Source of the DNA: Kitasatospora sp. NA04385
GTDB taxonomy: Bacteria; Actinomycetota; Actinomycetes; Streptomycetales; Streptomycetaceae
Direction of reading: 5' to 3'
DNA: 64,000 nt
Assembly: GCF_013364235.1 (NCBI RefSeq)
Contig: NZ_CP054919.1
Location: 3,524,103 to 3,588,102 of the forward strand
The translations under genes were made by a program, and so were the position numbers. Shown piece after piece: positions 1-8,725 of this stretch; within the stretch, counting starts at the first letter, position 1, and each line of letters starts with the position of its first letter. The notes beneath the pieces were generated by a model. The model was not told where the DNA came from. It ran no database searches and saw only the letters and a program-made list of their open reading frames with translations.

Positions 1-221
1 GGGCACGCCTCGGGGCGGTCGAGAGCCAGCTCAACGAGGACCGGATCCCGGAGGAAGCGCCCCCAGACTGGTGCGGCATCGCCTGCGAGGTACTGGAACT
101 CGGACAGGACGCGCGTCCCGACCTCGTTGCGCTCTGCCGCGAGGTCGGCGAGGAACTGCTCGCTTGCGGCAGCTCCACAGAGGTGGCCGAGCTCTGCGAA
201 CGGCTGGCCGGATCGGCATAG
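1..221 (+). CDS. C-terminal end of an unidentified protein (5' truncated by the window edge)
   Basis: The reading frame that starts at base 3 is open for 72 codons and ends with TAG at 219-221. The visible tail is acidic and helical, rich in Glu, Leu and Ala, with four Cys residues (motifs DWCGIACEVLELG and ELLACGSSTEVAEL). It converges on the methylase gene, with a gap of only 24 bases between the two stops. Its composition and acidic-helical style look like real coding sequence, whereas the opposite frame is a shadow. I do not recognise the family, and the functional part probably lies to the left of the window. Confidence 0.55.
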   Translation, partial: ARLGAVESQLNEDRIPEEAPPDWCGIACEVLELGQDARPDLVALCREVGEELLACGSSTEVAELCERLAGSA

Positions 222-245
222 GTTCGACCGGTCTGCTCGCCCAGC

Positions 246-2261
246 TCACGAGCCGCGCTGGAGCCTCCCATCCCCAAGCAGCGCCCCGAGCACTTCGTCG
301 ACCTGCGCGGCGGCTGCGCCAAAGGCTGCTGCTGCCTCCCTAAACTCAGCGATCTGCCGGTACATCTGCCCGAGCTCCCGCTGCTCCATCAGGGAGCGTT
401 GAACCACCCGCATCCGGCGGACGTTGAGCCGCGCCGAGGCCCGGGCATGCGAGCCAGCCCGCCAGGCGTTCGATGAGAGTCGCAGGCAGGACGCGAGATA
501 GAACGGGTCGAGCTGTTCCGGGTCCGTCCGGAGCCGGAACAGCCCTGCGCCGAGCGCACGGGGAGCGTGCATCTCCACCAAGACTTCGTGCTCTGCGGCG
601 TAGGAGGAGACGATGATGTCACCGAACGCGGTCAGCGGGACCAGCCCGGCACTATCCAGCCGGGCCGCCTCGCCCGAGTCCAGCCAAGGGACCTCCTCCT
701 GCCCGTGGCGGGGGTGGCGCAGCAGGAGGACCTCGATGGCGTCGGCCGGGCGAAAGCCGCGTCTGAGCTCGCCCGGCGGCAGCGGCGCGCCGGGCGTCAC
801 AGTGAGTGCGCCGAGCCGCTCCAGCTCTGCCACGGTCACACGCGGCGACTCCGCAGCGGCGACGTCGTCGAGCGCGCGCAGCGAGCGGAGCGACGGCATG
901 CCGTCCCGAACGCGCAGCATGGCCTGGTCCAGCACGGCCCACGAACGGCCAAGATCGACCTGTGTTGCTGGCGGCTCCCAGGCCAGCTGCCGGGTCGGCG
1001 TCAGATCGGCATCCTCGGCGAGCAATTGCGCCCTTGGTACCTGGGCGGCACGGGTCACGGCATCGCCACGAACAGCCGCGAGCGCGCGCTCACGCAGGCG
1101 GTCCCAGTCAACGACGCTCTGGCCGCCGGAGGAGGTATGACGACAGTCAGCCGCGTCGACGAAGAGTACCGGCGATTCGGGTGTGCGGCTTCCGGGCGCG
1201 CGGAGCAGCCAAAGGTGCAACCCCACCCCGTAGGGAGAGGCAGCACCAGCCGGGAGGGCGATCAACCCGTGGATGGCCCCGGCGCGTAGCAGCGACGCGC
1301 GGATCCGGCGTCCGCTACGGCGAGAGGCCACCGAGGGCGTCAGCAGGACGACCGCCACACCAGTGGTATTCAGGGCGGACAGAATGTGCTGCACCCAGGC
1401 GAGTTCCGGATCGCCCTGGGCGGGAAGCCCGTACCGCCAGCGGCTATCGGCCGCGAGTTCGGTGGCGCTCCAGCCTGGTGCCTCGGCGGGCGGGTTGCAC
1501 AGCACGACGTCGACGGGGGCCGGAAGCGGCGGCGCCGTCAGGAGGGCATCGGCGCACAGCACCGTCGCGCGTGCCGCCGGCGCTGCCACTGCGAGTCCGA
1601 CACGGGTGAGCAGCGCGAGCACGGGATCAGCCTCGACGCCGGTCAACTGCAGCGAGCCGCACTCCCGCCACTTCCGGGCAGCGGCCTCCAAGAGCAGGCC
1701 GACGCCACAGGTGGGGTCCAGCACCCGCTCGACCGGCTCGCCGTCGCGCAGTGCGGCCGCGAGCGCCGCCATCGTGTCCGCCAGGGGCTGCGGGAGCGCG
1801 GCGACCTGCCGGTTCTGGACCGCGAGCCACCGGTGGCGCAGGAGGCCGAACCCGTTGCTTCCCTGGTCCTCAGCCGCAAGCGTGCGCGCCTCCCGCACCA
1901 GTGCTCGCTCGTCGACGGTGAGGGCAGCAAGCCCGGCCTGCTCTCGACCCTCCGGCCGCACGCCGGTCAACTCGGAGCCGACCGCAGCGAGCACCAGCCC
2001 CATCCGCTCCCAGTCGCCCAGGTCCTCCACCTTCGGCCAGAGCCAGTTCCAGCCGCTGACGGAGTCGTCGACCTTACCGTGTCGGCGCAACCAGTCCTCG
2101 ATGTCGGGAAGCGAGAACTGCGGACTGGAGTCCGTGCCGCCGACCGGCGCAGGGAAGTCGTCGTGACGCCTGCGCCAATTGCTCACCGCCGCGCGGCCGA
2201 CGTTCGCGAGCCGCCCGATCCCCGCGAGCGTCAAGGTCACCGGAACGTCCTGCTCTGCCAT
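246..2261 (-). CDS. HTH - N6-adenine DNA methylase - specificity-domain fusion protein
   Basis: This 671-residue protein has three parts. Residues about 10-60 look like a helix-turn-helix (GRLANVGRAAVSNWRRRH). Residues about 170-400 are an N-6 DNA methylase core, with the AdoMet motif DPTCGVG and the catalytic motif IV written CNPPAEAPGW. Residues about 430-660 resemble a type I specificity-subunit target-recognition half, with LDPFYLASCLRL followed by a helical spacer near the end. Fused M and S domains without a nuclease suggest an orphan modification enzyme or a methylase-derived regulator. Motif IV has Ala where the family normally has Phe, Tyr or Trp, so activity is doubtful. The start is the ATG with GGAAGG four bases upstream. 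A palindrome lies just upstream (2278-2315). No restriction gene is visible, but the flanking gene is cut by the window edge. Confidence 0.75.
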   Translation of the reverse strand: MAEQDVPVTLTLAGIGRLANVGRAAVSNWRRRHDDFPAPVGGTDSSPQFSLPDIEDWLRRHGKVDDSVSGWNWLWPKVEDLGDWERMGLVLAAVGSELTGVRPEGREQAGLAALTVDERALVREARTLAAEDQGSNGFGLLRHRWLAVQNRQVAALPQPLADTMAALAAALRDGEPVERVLDPTCGVGLLLEAAARKWRECGSLQLTGVEADPVLALLTRVGLAVAAPAARATVLCADALLTAPPLPAPVDVVLCNPPAEAPGWSATELAADSRWRYGLPAQGDPELAWVQHILSALNTTGVAVVLLTPSVASRRSGRRIRASLLRAGAIHGLIALPAGAASPYGVGLHLWLLRAPGSRTPESPVLFVDAADCRHTSSGGQSVVDWDRLRERALAAVRGDAVTRAAQVPRAQLLAEDADLTPTRQLAWEPPATQVDLGRSWAVLDQAMLRVRDGMPSLRSLRALDDVAAAESPRVTVAELERLGALTVTPGAPLPPGELRRGFRPADAIEVLLLRHPRHGQEEVPWLDSGEAARLDSAGLVPLTAFGDIIVSSYAAEHEVLVEMHAPRALGAGLFRLRTDPEQLDPFYLASCLRLSSNAWRAGSHARASARLNVRRMRVVQRSLMEQRELGQMYRQIAEFREAAAAFGAAAAQVDEVLGALLGDGRLQRGS

Positions 2262-2277
2262 GGCGCCTTCCTGATGC

Positions 2278-2315
2278 TGTGTCCCCGAGGCACAGGTGCG
2301 TGCCGAGGGGACACA
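2278..2315. promoter_or_regulatory. Palindrome upstream of the HTH-methylase gene (possible operator)
   Basis: TGTGTCCCC at 2278-2286 is mirrored by GGGGACACA at 2307-2315, and an inner GGCAC/GTGCC repeat is nested between them. It lies 17-54 bases before the methylase ATG. It could be an operator for the protein's own helix-turn-helix, as in control-protein systems, or an RNA hairpin in the leader. This is inference from position and symmetry only. Confidence 0.45.
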
Positions 2316-3012
2316 GTAGACCGGTTGGGCACCGATCAGGCAGTCGCCACGGCTGGGCAGCGCGGAGCCGCCAAACGTGCGTCCGAGGGCCTCCGCCCCT
2401 GGTCAGCGGAGCTCGCCGGTGACGAACTCCAGGCTGCAGAGGGCTCTGTCCGACTGGGCGGCTTGGCGGGCAGAGCCGCCCGGTCAGGTCTTCACACTCC
2501 CAACCGTCCGTGCGCGGCTGGCGAACCTGGCTCGCGCCCAGGAGACTCCGCGTGGGCCTGCTGGCTCGGGTGGTAGCCCGTCGATAGGGGGCCTATGGGC
2601 ACCGTGGCGCGGGCCATAGCCTGGGAGCGGCCGCCGGCCCACAGGCGCCCACTGATGTGCTCGGCCGTGGGCGCCTTCGAGCCCGCCATCCACGAGGTCA
2701 TCGAGCTTGATCCTTTCAGCAACATCCCCGGAAAGAGGTCACTCAAAGCGACGAGGGATTGATTGCGACCACAGCAGACGTGCCCGACCCATTTCATGAT
2801 CATTGCCAGTCCGGGCAAGTTTCGGGCAAGTTCGGGAGCCGCAGTTACACGCAGCGCTGGCCATCATCGTCCGCAAGGCACAAGAAAGCGCAGGTCAGAT
2901 CCACACTCTTGGGATGCTGCCCGCTCCGTAGCTACGCACTGCAATCAAATCCCGATGCATCTGGCATGCATTGGTTCAGCAGACGATGCAGACATGATTC
3001 CATGGTCACAAA
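2316..3012. other. About 700 bp without a convincing gene; lower GC toward the tRNA
   Basis: No frame here has the codon bias of the neighbouring genes. From about 2690 to 3012 the base composition is visibly less GC-rich than the rest of the window (runs such as ttcatgatcattg and gcaatcaaatccc). A short tandem repeat sits at 2812-2836. The stretch lies on the 3' side of the tRNA-Thr gene, where tRNA-targeted elements integrate. Confidence 0.5.
2812..2836. repeat. Tandem CGGGCAAGTT repeat
   Basis: CGGGCAAGTTT (2812-2822) is followed directly by CGGGCAAGTT (2823-2832) and a partial third copy CGGG. It lies about 225 bases from the tRNA-Thr 3' end. It could be an arm-type binding site of an integrase, but no integrase gene is in the window. 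Confidence 0.5.
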
Positions 3013-3051
3013 GAAGCCCAACTCCTGCATCAACGACAGGAGTTGGGCTTC
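3013..3051 (-). terminator. Strong hairpin terminator after tRNA-Thr
   Basis: A perfect 15-bp stem (3013-3027 with 3037-3051) encloses a 9-base loop. On the minus strand it follows the tRNA 3' end within 10 bases and is trailed by three T residues, so it most likely terminates the tRNA transcript. Confidence 0.85.
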
Positions 3052-3058
3052 ACCATGG

Positions 3059-3132
3059 AGCCGCCTATGGGATTCGAACCCATGACCTACGCATTACGAG
3101 TGCGTTGCTCTGGCCAACTGAGCTAAGGCGGC
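3059..3132 (-). tRNA. tRNA-Thr (anticodon CGU, reads ACG)
   Basis: Read on the minus strand, 74 bases fold as a complete cloverleaf. The acceptor stem is GCCGCCT paired with AGGCGGC. There is a D-loop with AGTTGG, an anticodon stem ACGCA/TGCGT around the loop CTCGTAA (anticodon CGT), and a T-arm with TTCGAAT. The discriminator is T, and CCA is encoded next to it at 3058-3056. A 15-bp hairpin terminator follows. The 3' end faces the methylase-bearing region to the left. Confidence 0.96.
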
Positions 3133-3240
3133 ACCGCTGCCGGTGACCCGGCCCGTGGGGGCAAGGGTCGCATCGGCAACGCGCGCCAGTCTACACAGTT
3201 TCCAGGGGTGATCCGTACGCGGCTGCGAGGTGGGCGGGGG

Positions 3241-3891
3241 TCAGGTGGAGGAGACGGCGAGTTTGGCGGCGAAGCCGGCGAAGAGGACGGCGACGGAGGA
3301 GGTGAGGCCGGCGGAGAGGCGTCGGCGGCGGCGGAAGGCGTTGGCGAGGGTGGTGCCGGTGAAGATCAGCAGGGAGAGGTAGAGGAAGGAGAAGGTCTGC
3401 AGGACGGTGCCGAGGAGGGCGAAGGAGAGGACGGGGGCGCCGTAGGAGGGCTCGACGAACTGGGTGAAGAAGGAGAGCAGGAAGAGGATCGCCTTGGGGT
3501 TGAACAGGCTGATCACCAGGGCGCGGCGGAAGGGCCGTTCGCCGTCCTCGACCGGGCCGTCCTCGACGGGGGCCGCCGCCAGGGCGCGGTCGCGCCACAT
3601 GGCGCGGGCGGCGCGCAGCATGCCGTAGCCGATCCACAGCAGGTAGGCGGCCCCGCCGAACTTGACCACCGCGAAGACCGCGGGGTTGGCCCGGAGCAGG
3701 GAGGCCGCGCCGAGGGAGGTGAGGCTGATCAGGGTGAGGTCGCCGAGGAAGACGCCGCAGGCCGCGCGGTAGCCGGTGCGGACGCCCTTGCGGGCGGCGA
3801 CGGAGAGCACGTAGAGGGAGTTGGGTCCGGGCAGCAGGACGATGACCAGTGCGCCGAGGACGTAGGTGGCCAGGTCGTGGACTCCGAGCAC
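3241..3891 (-). CDS. LysE/RhtB family exporter, LeuE-like
   Basis: This is an inner-membrane amino-acid efflux protein of the LysE/RhtB superfamily. The hallmark IVLLPGPNSLYVL lies near the N-terminus, followed by AACGVFLGD, and NPKAILFLLSFFTQF starts the second half, with about six membrane segments overall. The order and spacing closely follow LeuE of E. coli (leucine export), at a similar length (216 residues with the start used here). I chose the GTG at 3891, which has GGAG six bases upstream. An ATG at 3972 is also in frame but would add about 27 residues that do not look like this family. The substrate is inferred from the family only. It is a lone minus-strand gene between the tRNA and the peptidase gene. 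Confidence 0.85.
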   Translation of the reverse strand: MLGVHDLATYVLGALVIVLLPGPNSLYVLSVAARKGVRTGYRAACGVFLGDLTLISLTSLGAASLLRANPAVFAVVKFGGAAYLLWIGYGMLRAARAMWRDRALAAAPVEDGPVEDGERPFRRALVISLFNPKAILFLLSFFTQFVEPSYGAPVLSFALLGTVLQTFSFLYLSLLIFTGTTLANAFRRRRRLSAGLTSSVAVLFAGFAAKLAVSST

Positions 3892-4009
3892 TGCGGTCTC
3901 CAGGAAGCGGGCGGGCGGGAACCCCGAAGGGGCTGCGCCATGGTAGCTGCCAGCCCCTTCACCCAGGAACACTCCTGACGCCCCGCCCGCCCGGAGGCGC
4001 GCCGTCCGG

Positions 4010-5617
4010 TCAGTCCTTGCAGGTCTTCCCGTTCTCGGGCGCCTCGCCGCCGAGCAGGTAGTCGTTGATCGCGTTGTCGATGCAGGCGTTCTGCCGCTGG
4101 TACGCGGTGTGCCCGTCGCCCTCGTAGGTGAGCAGCCGCCCGCCCTCCAGCTGCCCGGCCAGCGACTTCGCCCAGGCGTAGGGGGTGGCCGGGTCCCGGG
4201 TGGTGCCGACGACCACGATCGGGTCGGACCCGGCGGCGCGGACGGTGTGCGGGGCGCCGGTGGCCGCGTCCGGCCAGTACGCGCAGCCCAGCGCCATCCA
4301 GGCCATGTCGCGGCCGAAGTGCGGGGCCGCCTTCTCGAAGGCGGGGACGGCGGCGGCGACCGCGGCCGGGTCGGTGAACGGGGCCGGCAGGTCGAGGCAG
4401 TTGACCGCCATGTTGGCGTACATCAGGTTGTCGTAGCTGCCGTCGCTGTCGCGCCCGTAGTAGCTGTCGGAGAGCTTGAGCAGCCCGCTGCCGTCGCCCG
4501 CCCGGGCGGTGTTCAGCGCCTCGCGCAGGTAGGGCCACAGCGATTCGGCGTACATCGCCTCGGCGACGGCGGTGAGCGCCTGGGACTCGGTCAGCGAGCG
4601 GTTCTGCTCGGTCGGCAGCGGTTTGGCGTCGAGCCCGGCGAACAGCGCGGTGAGCTTCTCCCCGGCCTCCTGCACGCTGTGCCCGACGGGGCAGTCGTCC
4701 CGCTTGGTGCAGTCCTCGGCGAACGCCTTCCAGGCGGTCTCGAAGCCGCCGGCCTGGGTGAGGTTCCCGGTGACGGCGTCCAGCGAGGGGTCCATCGCGC
4801 CGTCCAGGACGACCTTGCCGACCCGGCCCGGGAACAGGCCCGCGTACGTCGCGCCGAGGAAGGTGCCGTACGACTTGCCGACGTAGTTGAGCTTCCGGTC
4901 GCCGACCAGCTCCCGCAGCACGTCCATGTCGCGGGCCGCCTCCACGGTGGAGACGTGGCCCAGCAGTTCGCCCGCCCCGGCCCGGCAGCCGGCCGCGAAC
5001 TCCTTGTCGGCGGCCACCACGGCGTCGATCTCGCCCTGGTCGTCGGGGGTGAGGTCGGTGCCGGTGTAGGTGTCCATCCGCGGGCCGGTCAGGCAGGTGA
5101 TCGGCGCCGAGCGCCCGACCCCGCGCGGGTCGAAGCCCACCAGGTCGTAGCCGGCCCGCACGCTCGCGTCGTAGCGCGCCGCGACCCGCTCCGCGTAGTC
5201 GGTCGCCGAACCGCCCGGGCCGCCCGGGTTGAGCAGCAGCGAGCCGATCCGGCGCGAGGCGTCGCCGGCCGGCTTGCGGACCACCGACAGCTCCACGTCG
5301 TGCCCGTCCCCCGGGTGCGCGTAGTCCAGCGGCACCTTGAAGGTCGCGCACTCGAACCCGGAGTCGCACGCCTTCCAGGCCAACTTCTGCGCGTAGTACG
5401 GGGCGAGGCCGGCCGGCTGCTCGGTCGGCAGCGGCTCCAGCGGGGTGGCCCCGGACGGCGCGGGGCGGCCGGTCACGCTGTCCGTCGACCGGCCCGGGGC
5501 GCCGGACGGGGTGCCGGAGGAACTCGGGTGCCCGGAGCTGCAGCCCGCCAGCAGCAGCGAAACGGCGGCGGCCAGCACGGCGGCGGGCGCCGTCCGACGG
5601 CTCCGGGCGACTGTCAT
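4010..5617 (-). CDS. Secreted lipoprotein tripeptidyl-aminopeptidase-like alpha/beta hydrolase
   Basis: This 535-residue protein has a signal peptide ending in a lipobox (LLLAGCSS), so it should be anchored outside the membrane. The hydrolase fold follows, with the oxyanion stretch LLLNPGGPGGS, the nucleophile elbow GKSYGTF, and a C-terminal TAP-like domain that supplies the acid (GTTRDPATPY) and the histidine (GDGHTAYQR). Cys pairs in the C-terminal part suggest disulphides. Streptomyces proteins of this family (Tap, SlpD, SlpE) remove tripeptides or related N-terminal peptides from secreted proteins. The exact specificity cannot be read from the sequence. The start is the ATG at 5617. The gene stands alone on the minus strand with a repeat-rich gap upstream. 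Confidence 0.9.
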   Translation of the reverse strand: MTVARSRRTAPAAVLAAAVSLLLAGCSSGHPSSSGTPSGAPGRSTDSVTGRPAPSGATPLEPLPTEQPAGLAPYYAQKLAWKACDSGFECATFKVPLDYAHPGDGHDVELSVVRKPAGDASRRIGSLLLNPGGPGGSATDYAERVAARYDASVRAGYDLVGFDPRGVGRSAPITCLTGPRMDTYTGTDLTPDDQGEIDAVVAADKEFAAGCRAGAGELLGHVSTVEAARDMDVLRELVGDRKLNYVGKSYGTFLGATYAGLFPGRVGKVVLDGAMDPSLDAVTGNLTQAGGFETAWKAFAEDCTKRDDCPVGHSVQEAGEKLTALFAGLDAKPLPTEQNRSLTESQALTAVAEAMYAESLWPYLREALNTARAGDGSGLLKLSDSYYGRDSDGSYDNLMYANMAVNCLDLPAPFTDPAAVAAAVPAFEKAAPHFGRDMAWMALGCAYWPDAATGAPHTVRAAGSDPIVVVGTTRDPATPYAWAKSLAGQLEGGRLLTYEGDGHTAYQRQNACIDNAINDYLLGGEAPENGKTCKD

Positions 5618-5750
5618 GACGACGGGTCCTCTCCCCTGGGGAACGGCGCGGCGGCCGGGAGCCCGAGCCTAGCGGGCGCGGCCGACGCCCCCGGCGCCCC
5701 GCACCGGCCGCCACCCCGGCCGGACGATCATCACACCGCCGATCGCACCA

Positions 5751-5895
5751 CACCCCGCACCGAACGGCCCACACCCGCGCACCAGACGGTCGACGCCCCA
5801 CACCGAACGGCCCGCACCCCCACACCGTTCGGCCGACGCGGCCCGCTCCTCCCGCACCGGACAGCCCGTTCCTCGCGCCGAACAACCCGCACTCG
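5751..5895. repeat. Degenerate tandem repeat upstream of the peptidase gene
   Basis: The motif cCGCACCGAACGGCCCgCAC recurs five to six times with variants, for example at 5756, 5796, 5817, 5851 and 5874, with uneven spacing of about 20-35 bases. It fills most of the gap (5618-5935) between the peptidase start and the esterase-like stop. I see no gene and no clear promoter in the gap. Confidence 0.5.
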
Positions 5896-5935
5896 CACTC
5901 GCGCGCCGGCCGACCCGCCCCGGCCGGGCGCGCCG

Positions 5936-7073
5936 CTACTTGGCCAGTTGCTCCGCCAGGTACTGCACCGCGACCCGCACCAGCCGCAGCCGCTCCCGCT
6001 CCGGCGTGTAGTCCTGCACCACCTCCGACGTGCGCACCTCGGCCCGCGCCCCGGCGTCCCGCAGGGCCGCCTGCACCGACCGCCCGGACGCCAGCGCGGC
6101 CGCGTCCCGCTTCGCCGCGGCCAGCAGCAGCCGCGGGGCCACCGCACCGGGGCCTCCGCCGCCGCCCGGCCAGCGCCTTGGCGTCGTACCGGCCGGAGAC
6201 CGCCGCGGCCCCGTACAGGTCGGGCCGGGCCAGTCCGGCCGCGGCCGCGCAGGGCGCGCCGGCGTCCACGCCGAGCACGCTCCAGCCGCCGGGGCCGGCC
6301 GGGAGGGTGCGGAAGGCCGCGCCGACGGCCGAGCGCAGCGCCGCGTCGTCCGCGACCGCCTGCGGGGCGGCCGCGACCAGGTCGCAGGGGTGGCCGGTGC
6401 CGCCGGGCGCCTCGGGGGCGACCACCACGAACGGGCGGGCCTTGCCCTGCTGCACCGCCGACGCCACGCCGTCGAACACGTCCGGCAGGTCGGCGTCGGC
6501 GGTGTGCCCGGGCGTCCCGGCGTGCAGCACGATCACCGGGAAGCGGTCCGCCGCGTTCTTCCCGTACTCGGCGGGCAGCCACACCCGCACCGTCCGCGCC
6601 CGCCCGTCCGGTCCCGGCACCGCGCCCTGCATCAGCTCCCCGCCCGCCGCCCGGCCCACGCTCGCGAACGCCACCGCCGACGCCACCGCCGACGCCGAGG
6701 GCGCCGCAGACCGCGACGGCCCGGACGACGGCACGGACGAGGGCCCGGACGACGGCTCGGGCGAAGCGGACGACGACGCCGGCGGTGGAGCCGCCGCCAC
6801 CCGCTCCGCGCCGCCCGCCGCCTCCGCCGCGACCGCCCGCGCCTCCCCGTGCCCGCCCCGCGCCCCGAGCAGCACCGCCACCCCCAGCGCACTCACGCAC
6901 ATCAGGCAGAGCGCCGCCGCCCCGGCCCGCACCAGCACCGGCCGCGCCTCCGCCACCAGCTCGTACGTCTGGGCGGCCCGCAGGTCCCGCCAGCGCACCA
7001 TCGCCGAACGGGCCAGCCAACTGCCCGCCACCACGGCCACCAGCAACGACAGGACGAGGAGCGAACGGGGCAT
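5936..7073 (-). CDS. Membrane-anchored esterase-like protein, frameshifted
   Basis: The N-terminal part starts at ATG 7073 and has two hydrophobic segments (MPRSLLVLSLLVAVVAGSW and a second near residues 50-70), a Pro/Ser linker and an alpha/beta-hydrolase region (VRVWLPAEYG, RFPVIVLHAGTPGH, PFVVVAPEAPGG). Near 6165-6167 the frame must skip one base in a G/C run, after which APRLLLAAAKRDAAAL and the tail to TAG 5936-5938 follow naturally. The repaired protein would have about 378 residues. The nucleophile elbow reads LGVDAGAPC, with Asp where Ser is expected. The protein therefore looks like a putative-esterase relative with a changed active site. The break may be an assembly error, since three other genes in this window show similar one-base faults. 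Confidence 0.65.
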
Positions 7074-7257
7074 GGGGACGCACCACCTCGGGGAAGGACC
7101 GGCCGCCGGACGCGGGCGCGTGGTCAGTGCACAGGGTGCAAGACCGGGTGCCCGCTCGCCCCGGAGCGGTACGGGCGTCTCCGCACGTTCACTCGAACGA
7201 GCGACGGCCGGACGCGGCGGAGGCGGAAGCGGCGGAGGCGGCGGAGGAGCCCCGGGC

Positions 7258-8463
7258 TCAGCCCGCCCGCAGCGCCACCGTCATCGCCTCGACCGCCAGC
7301 AGCGGGTCCACGTTCCGGTCCAGCGCCCGGCGGCAGGCCAGCACCGCCTCGATCCGGCGCAGCGTGTTCTCCGCCGCGCCCTCCCCCGCGATCCGCTGCA
7401 GCGCCGGCCGCTGGTCGTCGTTGGCCAGCGCGCCGCCCGCGCCGAGCTGCAGGGCCAGCACGTCCCGGTAGAAGCCCAGCAGGTCGCCCAGCGCCACGTT
7501 CAGCGTCTCGCGCCGGGTCCGGGTGGCCCGGCTCTTCTGCCGCTTCTCCAGCTCCTTCACCGCACCGGCCATGCCGCGCGGCGCCCGGCTGCCCTCGGCC
7601 GCGCCGTACGCGGCCCGCAGGTCCTCGGTCTCCCGGGCGTCCTGGGTCTCGGCCAGCGCCTCGGCGTCCGCCTTCGCGGTGTCCACCAGCCGCTGGGCGG
7701 CCGCCAGGCAGCCGCCCAGGTCGGCCACCTCCAGCGGGATGCGCAGCACCTCGGCCCGCCGCGAGCGGGCCTGCTCGTCCACGGCGAGCCGCCGCGAGCG
7801 GTCGATGTCGCCCTGCCCGGCCAGCGCCGCCAGCCGGGCCGACTCCGGCTCCACCCCGTCCCGCCGCACCAGCATGTCGGCGACCGCCTCCGCGGCGGGC
7901 GTGCGCAGCACCAGCAGCCGGCAGCGCGAGCGGATCGTCGGCAGCACGTCCTGCACGGACGGCGCGCACAGCAGCCACACCGTCCGCGGCGAGGGCTCCT
8001 CGACGCCCTTGAGCAGCGCGTTCGCCGCCGCCTCGGTCAGCCGGTGCGCGGCGTCCACCAGGATCACCGACCAGCGGCCGCCGGTCGGGTAGCTCGCCGC
8101 CCGCAGCACCAGGTCGCGCATGTCGCCGACGCCGATCGACAGGCCGTCCGTGCGCACCTGCTTGACGTCCGCGTGGCTGCCCGACAGCACGGTGTGGCAC
8201 CCGTCGCAGAACCCGCAGCCCGGCACCCCGCCCAGCTCCAGGTCCGGGCTGGTGCACTGCAGCGCCGCCGCGAACGCCCGCGCCGCCGTCACCTGCCCGG
8301 CCCCCGGCGGGCCGGTGAACAGCCAGGCGTGGGTCATCAGCGAGGCGTTCCCCGCCGGGGCCCCGCCCCGGCCCGCCAGCACGCTCGCCCGGGCCGCCCG
8401 CGCCGCCGCCTGCAGCTGCTCGACCACCCGGTCCTGCCCCACCAGGTCGTCCCACACACTCAC
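7258..8463 (-). CDS. holB: DNA polymerase III subunit delta'
   Basis: This is the clamp-loader subunit of the replicative polymerase (401 residues). The AAA+ fold is recognisable from WLFTGPPGAG, a four-cysteine zinc-binding insert (CGFCDGC and an upstream Cys), VILVDAAHRLTEAAANALLK and TIRSRCRLL. The Walker A reads GPPGAGQVTAAR, so the usual Lys is replaced by Gln. Delta' subunits are generally non-hydrolysing, so this fits the role. The C-terminal collar domain follows (NVALGDLLGFYRDVLALQLG). The start is the ATG in MSVWDDLVGQ, the usual actinobacterial start. It lies downstream of tmk on the same strand, as in other actinobacteria. Confidence 0.93.
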   Translation of the reverse strand: MSVWDDLVGQDRVVEQLQAAARAARASVLAGRGGAPAGNASLMTHAWLFTGPPGAGQVTAARAFAAALQCTSPDLELGGVPGCGFCDGCHTVLSGSHADVKQVRTDGLSIGVGDMRDLVLRAASYPTGGRWSVILVDAAHRLTEAAANALLKGVEEPSPRTVWLLCAPSVQDVLPTIRSRCRLLVLRTPAAEAVADMLVRRDGVEPESARLAALAGQGDIDRSRRLAVDEQARSRRAEVLRIPLEVADLGGCLAAAQRLVDTAKADAEALAETQDARETEDLRAAYGAAEGSRAPRGMAGAVKELEKRQKSRATRTRRETLNVALGDLLGFYRDVLALQLGAGGALANDDQRPALQRIAGEGAAENTLRRIEAVLACRRALDRNVDPLLAVEAMTVALRAG

Positions 8464-8590
8464 GCCGCGCTCCTCGTCACCGATGCCACCGATGTCAGCG
8501 CTGCCACCGCTCCCGCGGCTCCCGCTGCTCCCACCGCCCCGCCGAGCCTAACCCCGCCCGGGGACAGCCCCGGCGCGGCGAGGTCCCACG

Positions 8591-8646
8591 TGCGGCGAGG
8601 CCGCGACGCGGGCAGTGACCTGCCGTCCCGTCGCGGCCTCGCCGCA
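8591..8646. terminator. Large inverted repeat between tmk and holB
   Basis: A perfect 18-bp stem (8591-8608 with 8629-8646) closes a 20-base loop that contains a smaller GGCAG/CTGCC stem. It lies between the tmk stop (8726) and the holB start (8463), where it could end or attenuate the tmk transcript on the minus strand. Confidence 0.7.
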
Positions 8647-8716
8647 CGCGCCTGCCGTACCGTGCACGCGCCTGCCGTACCGTACGCCGACCGTTCCGTC
8701 CGCCGACCGTTCCGTT
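8644..8716. repeat. Two tandem duplications (20 bp x2, 16 bp x2)
   Basis: GCACGCGCCTGCCGTACCGT occurs at 8644-8663 and again at 8664-8683. CGCCGACCGTTCCGTC occurs at 8685-8700 and, with one change, at 8701-8716. The array begins inside the hairpin and ends just after the tmk stop. Confidence 0.85.
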
Positions 8717-8725
8717 CCCGGACGG

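Noticed and set aside
2492..2818. A 108-codon minus-strand frame upstream of the methylase
   Set aside because: It has mixed codon use, no ribosome site and no recognisable pattern; more likely chance.
2763..3146. A plus-strand open frame ending in GIRTHDLRITSALL-type sequence
   Set aside because: Its second half is simply the antisense of the tRNA-Thr gene, a well-known source of false proteins; the first half has no ribosome site or family resemblance.
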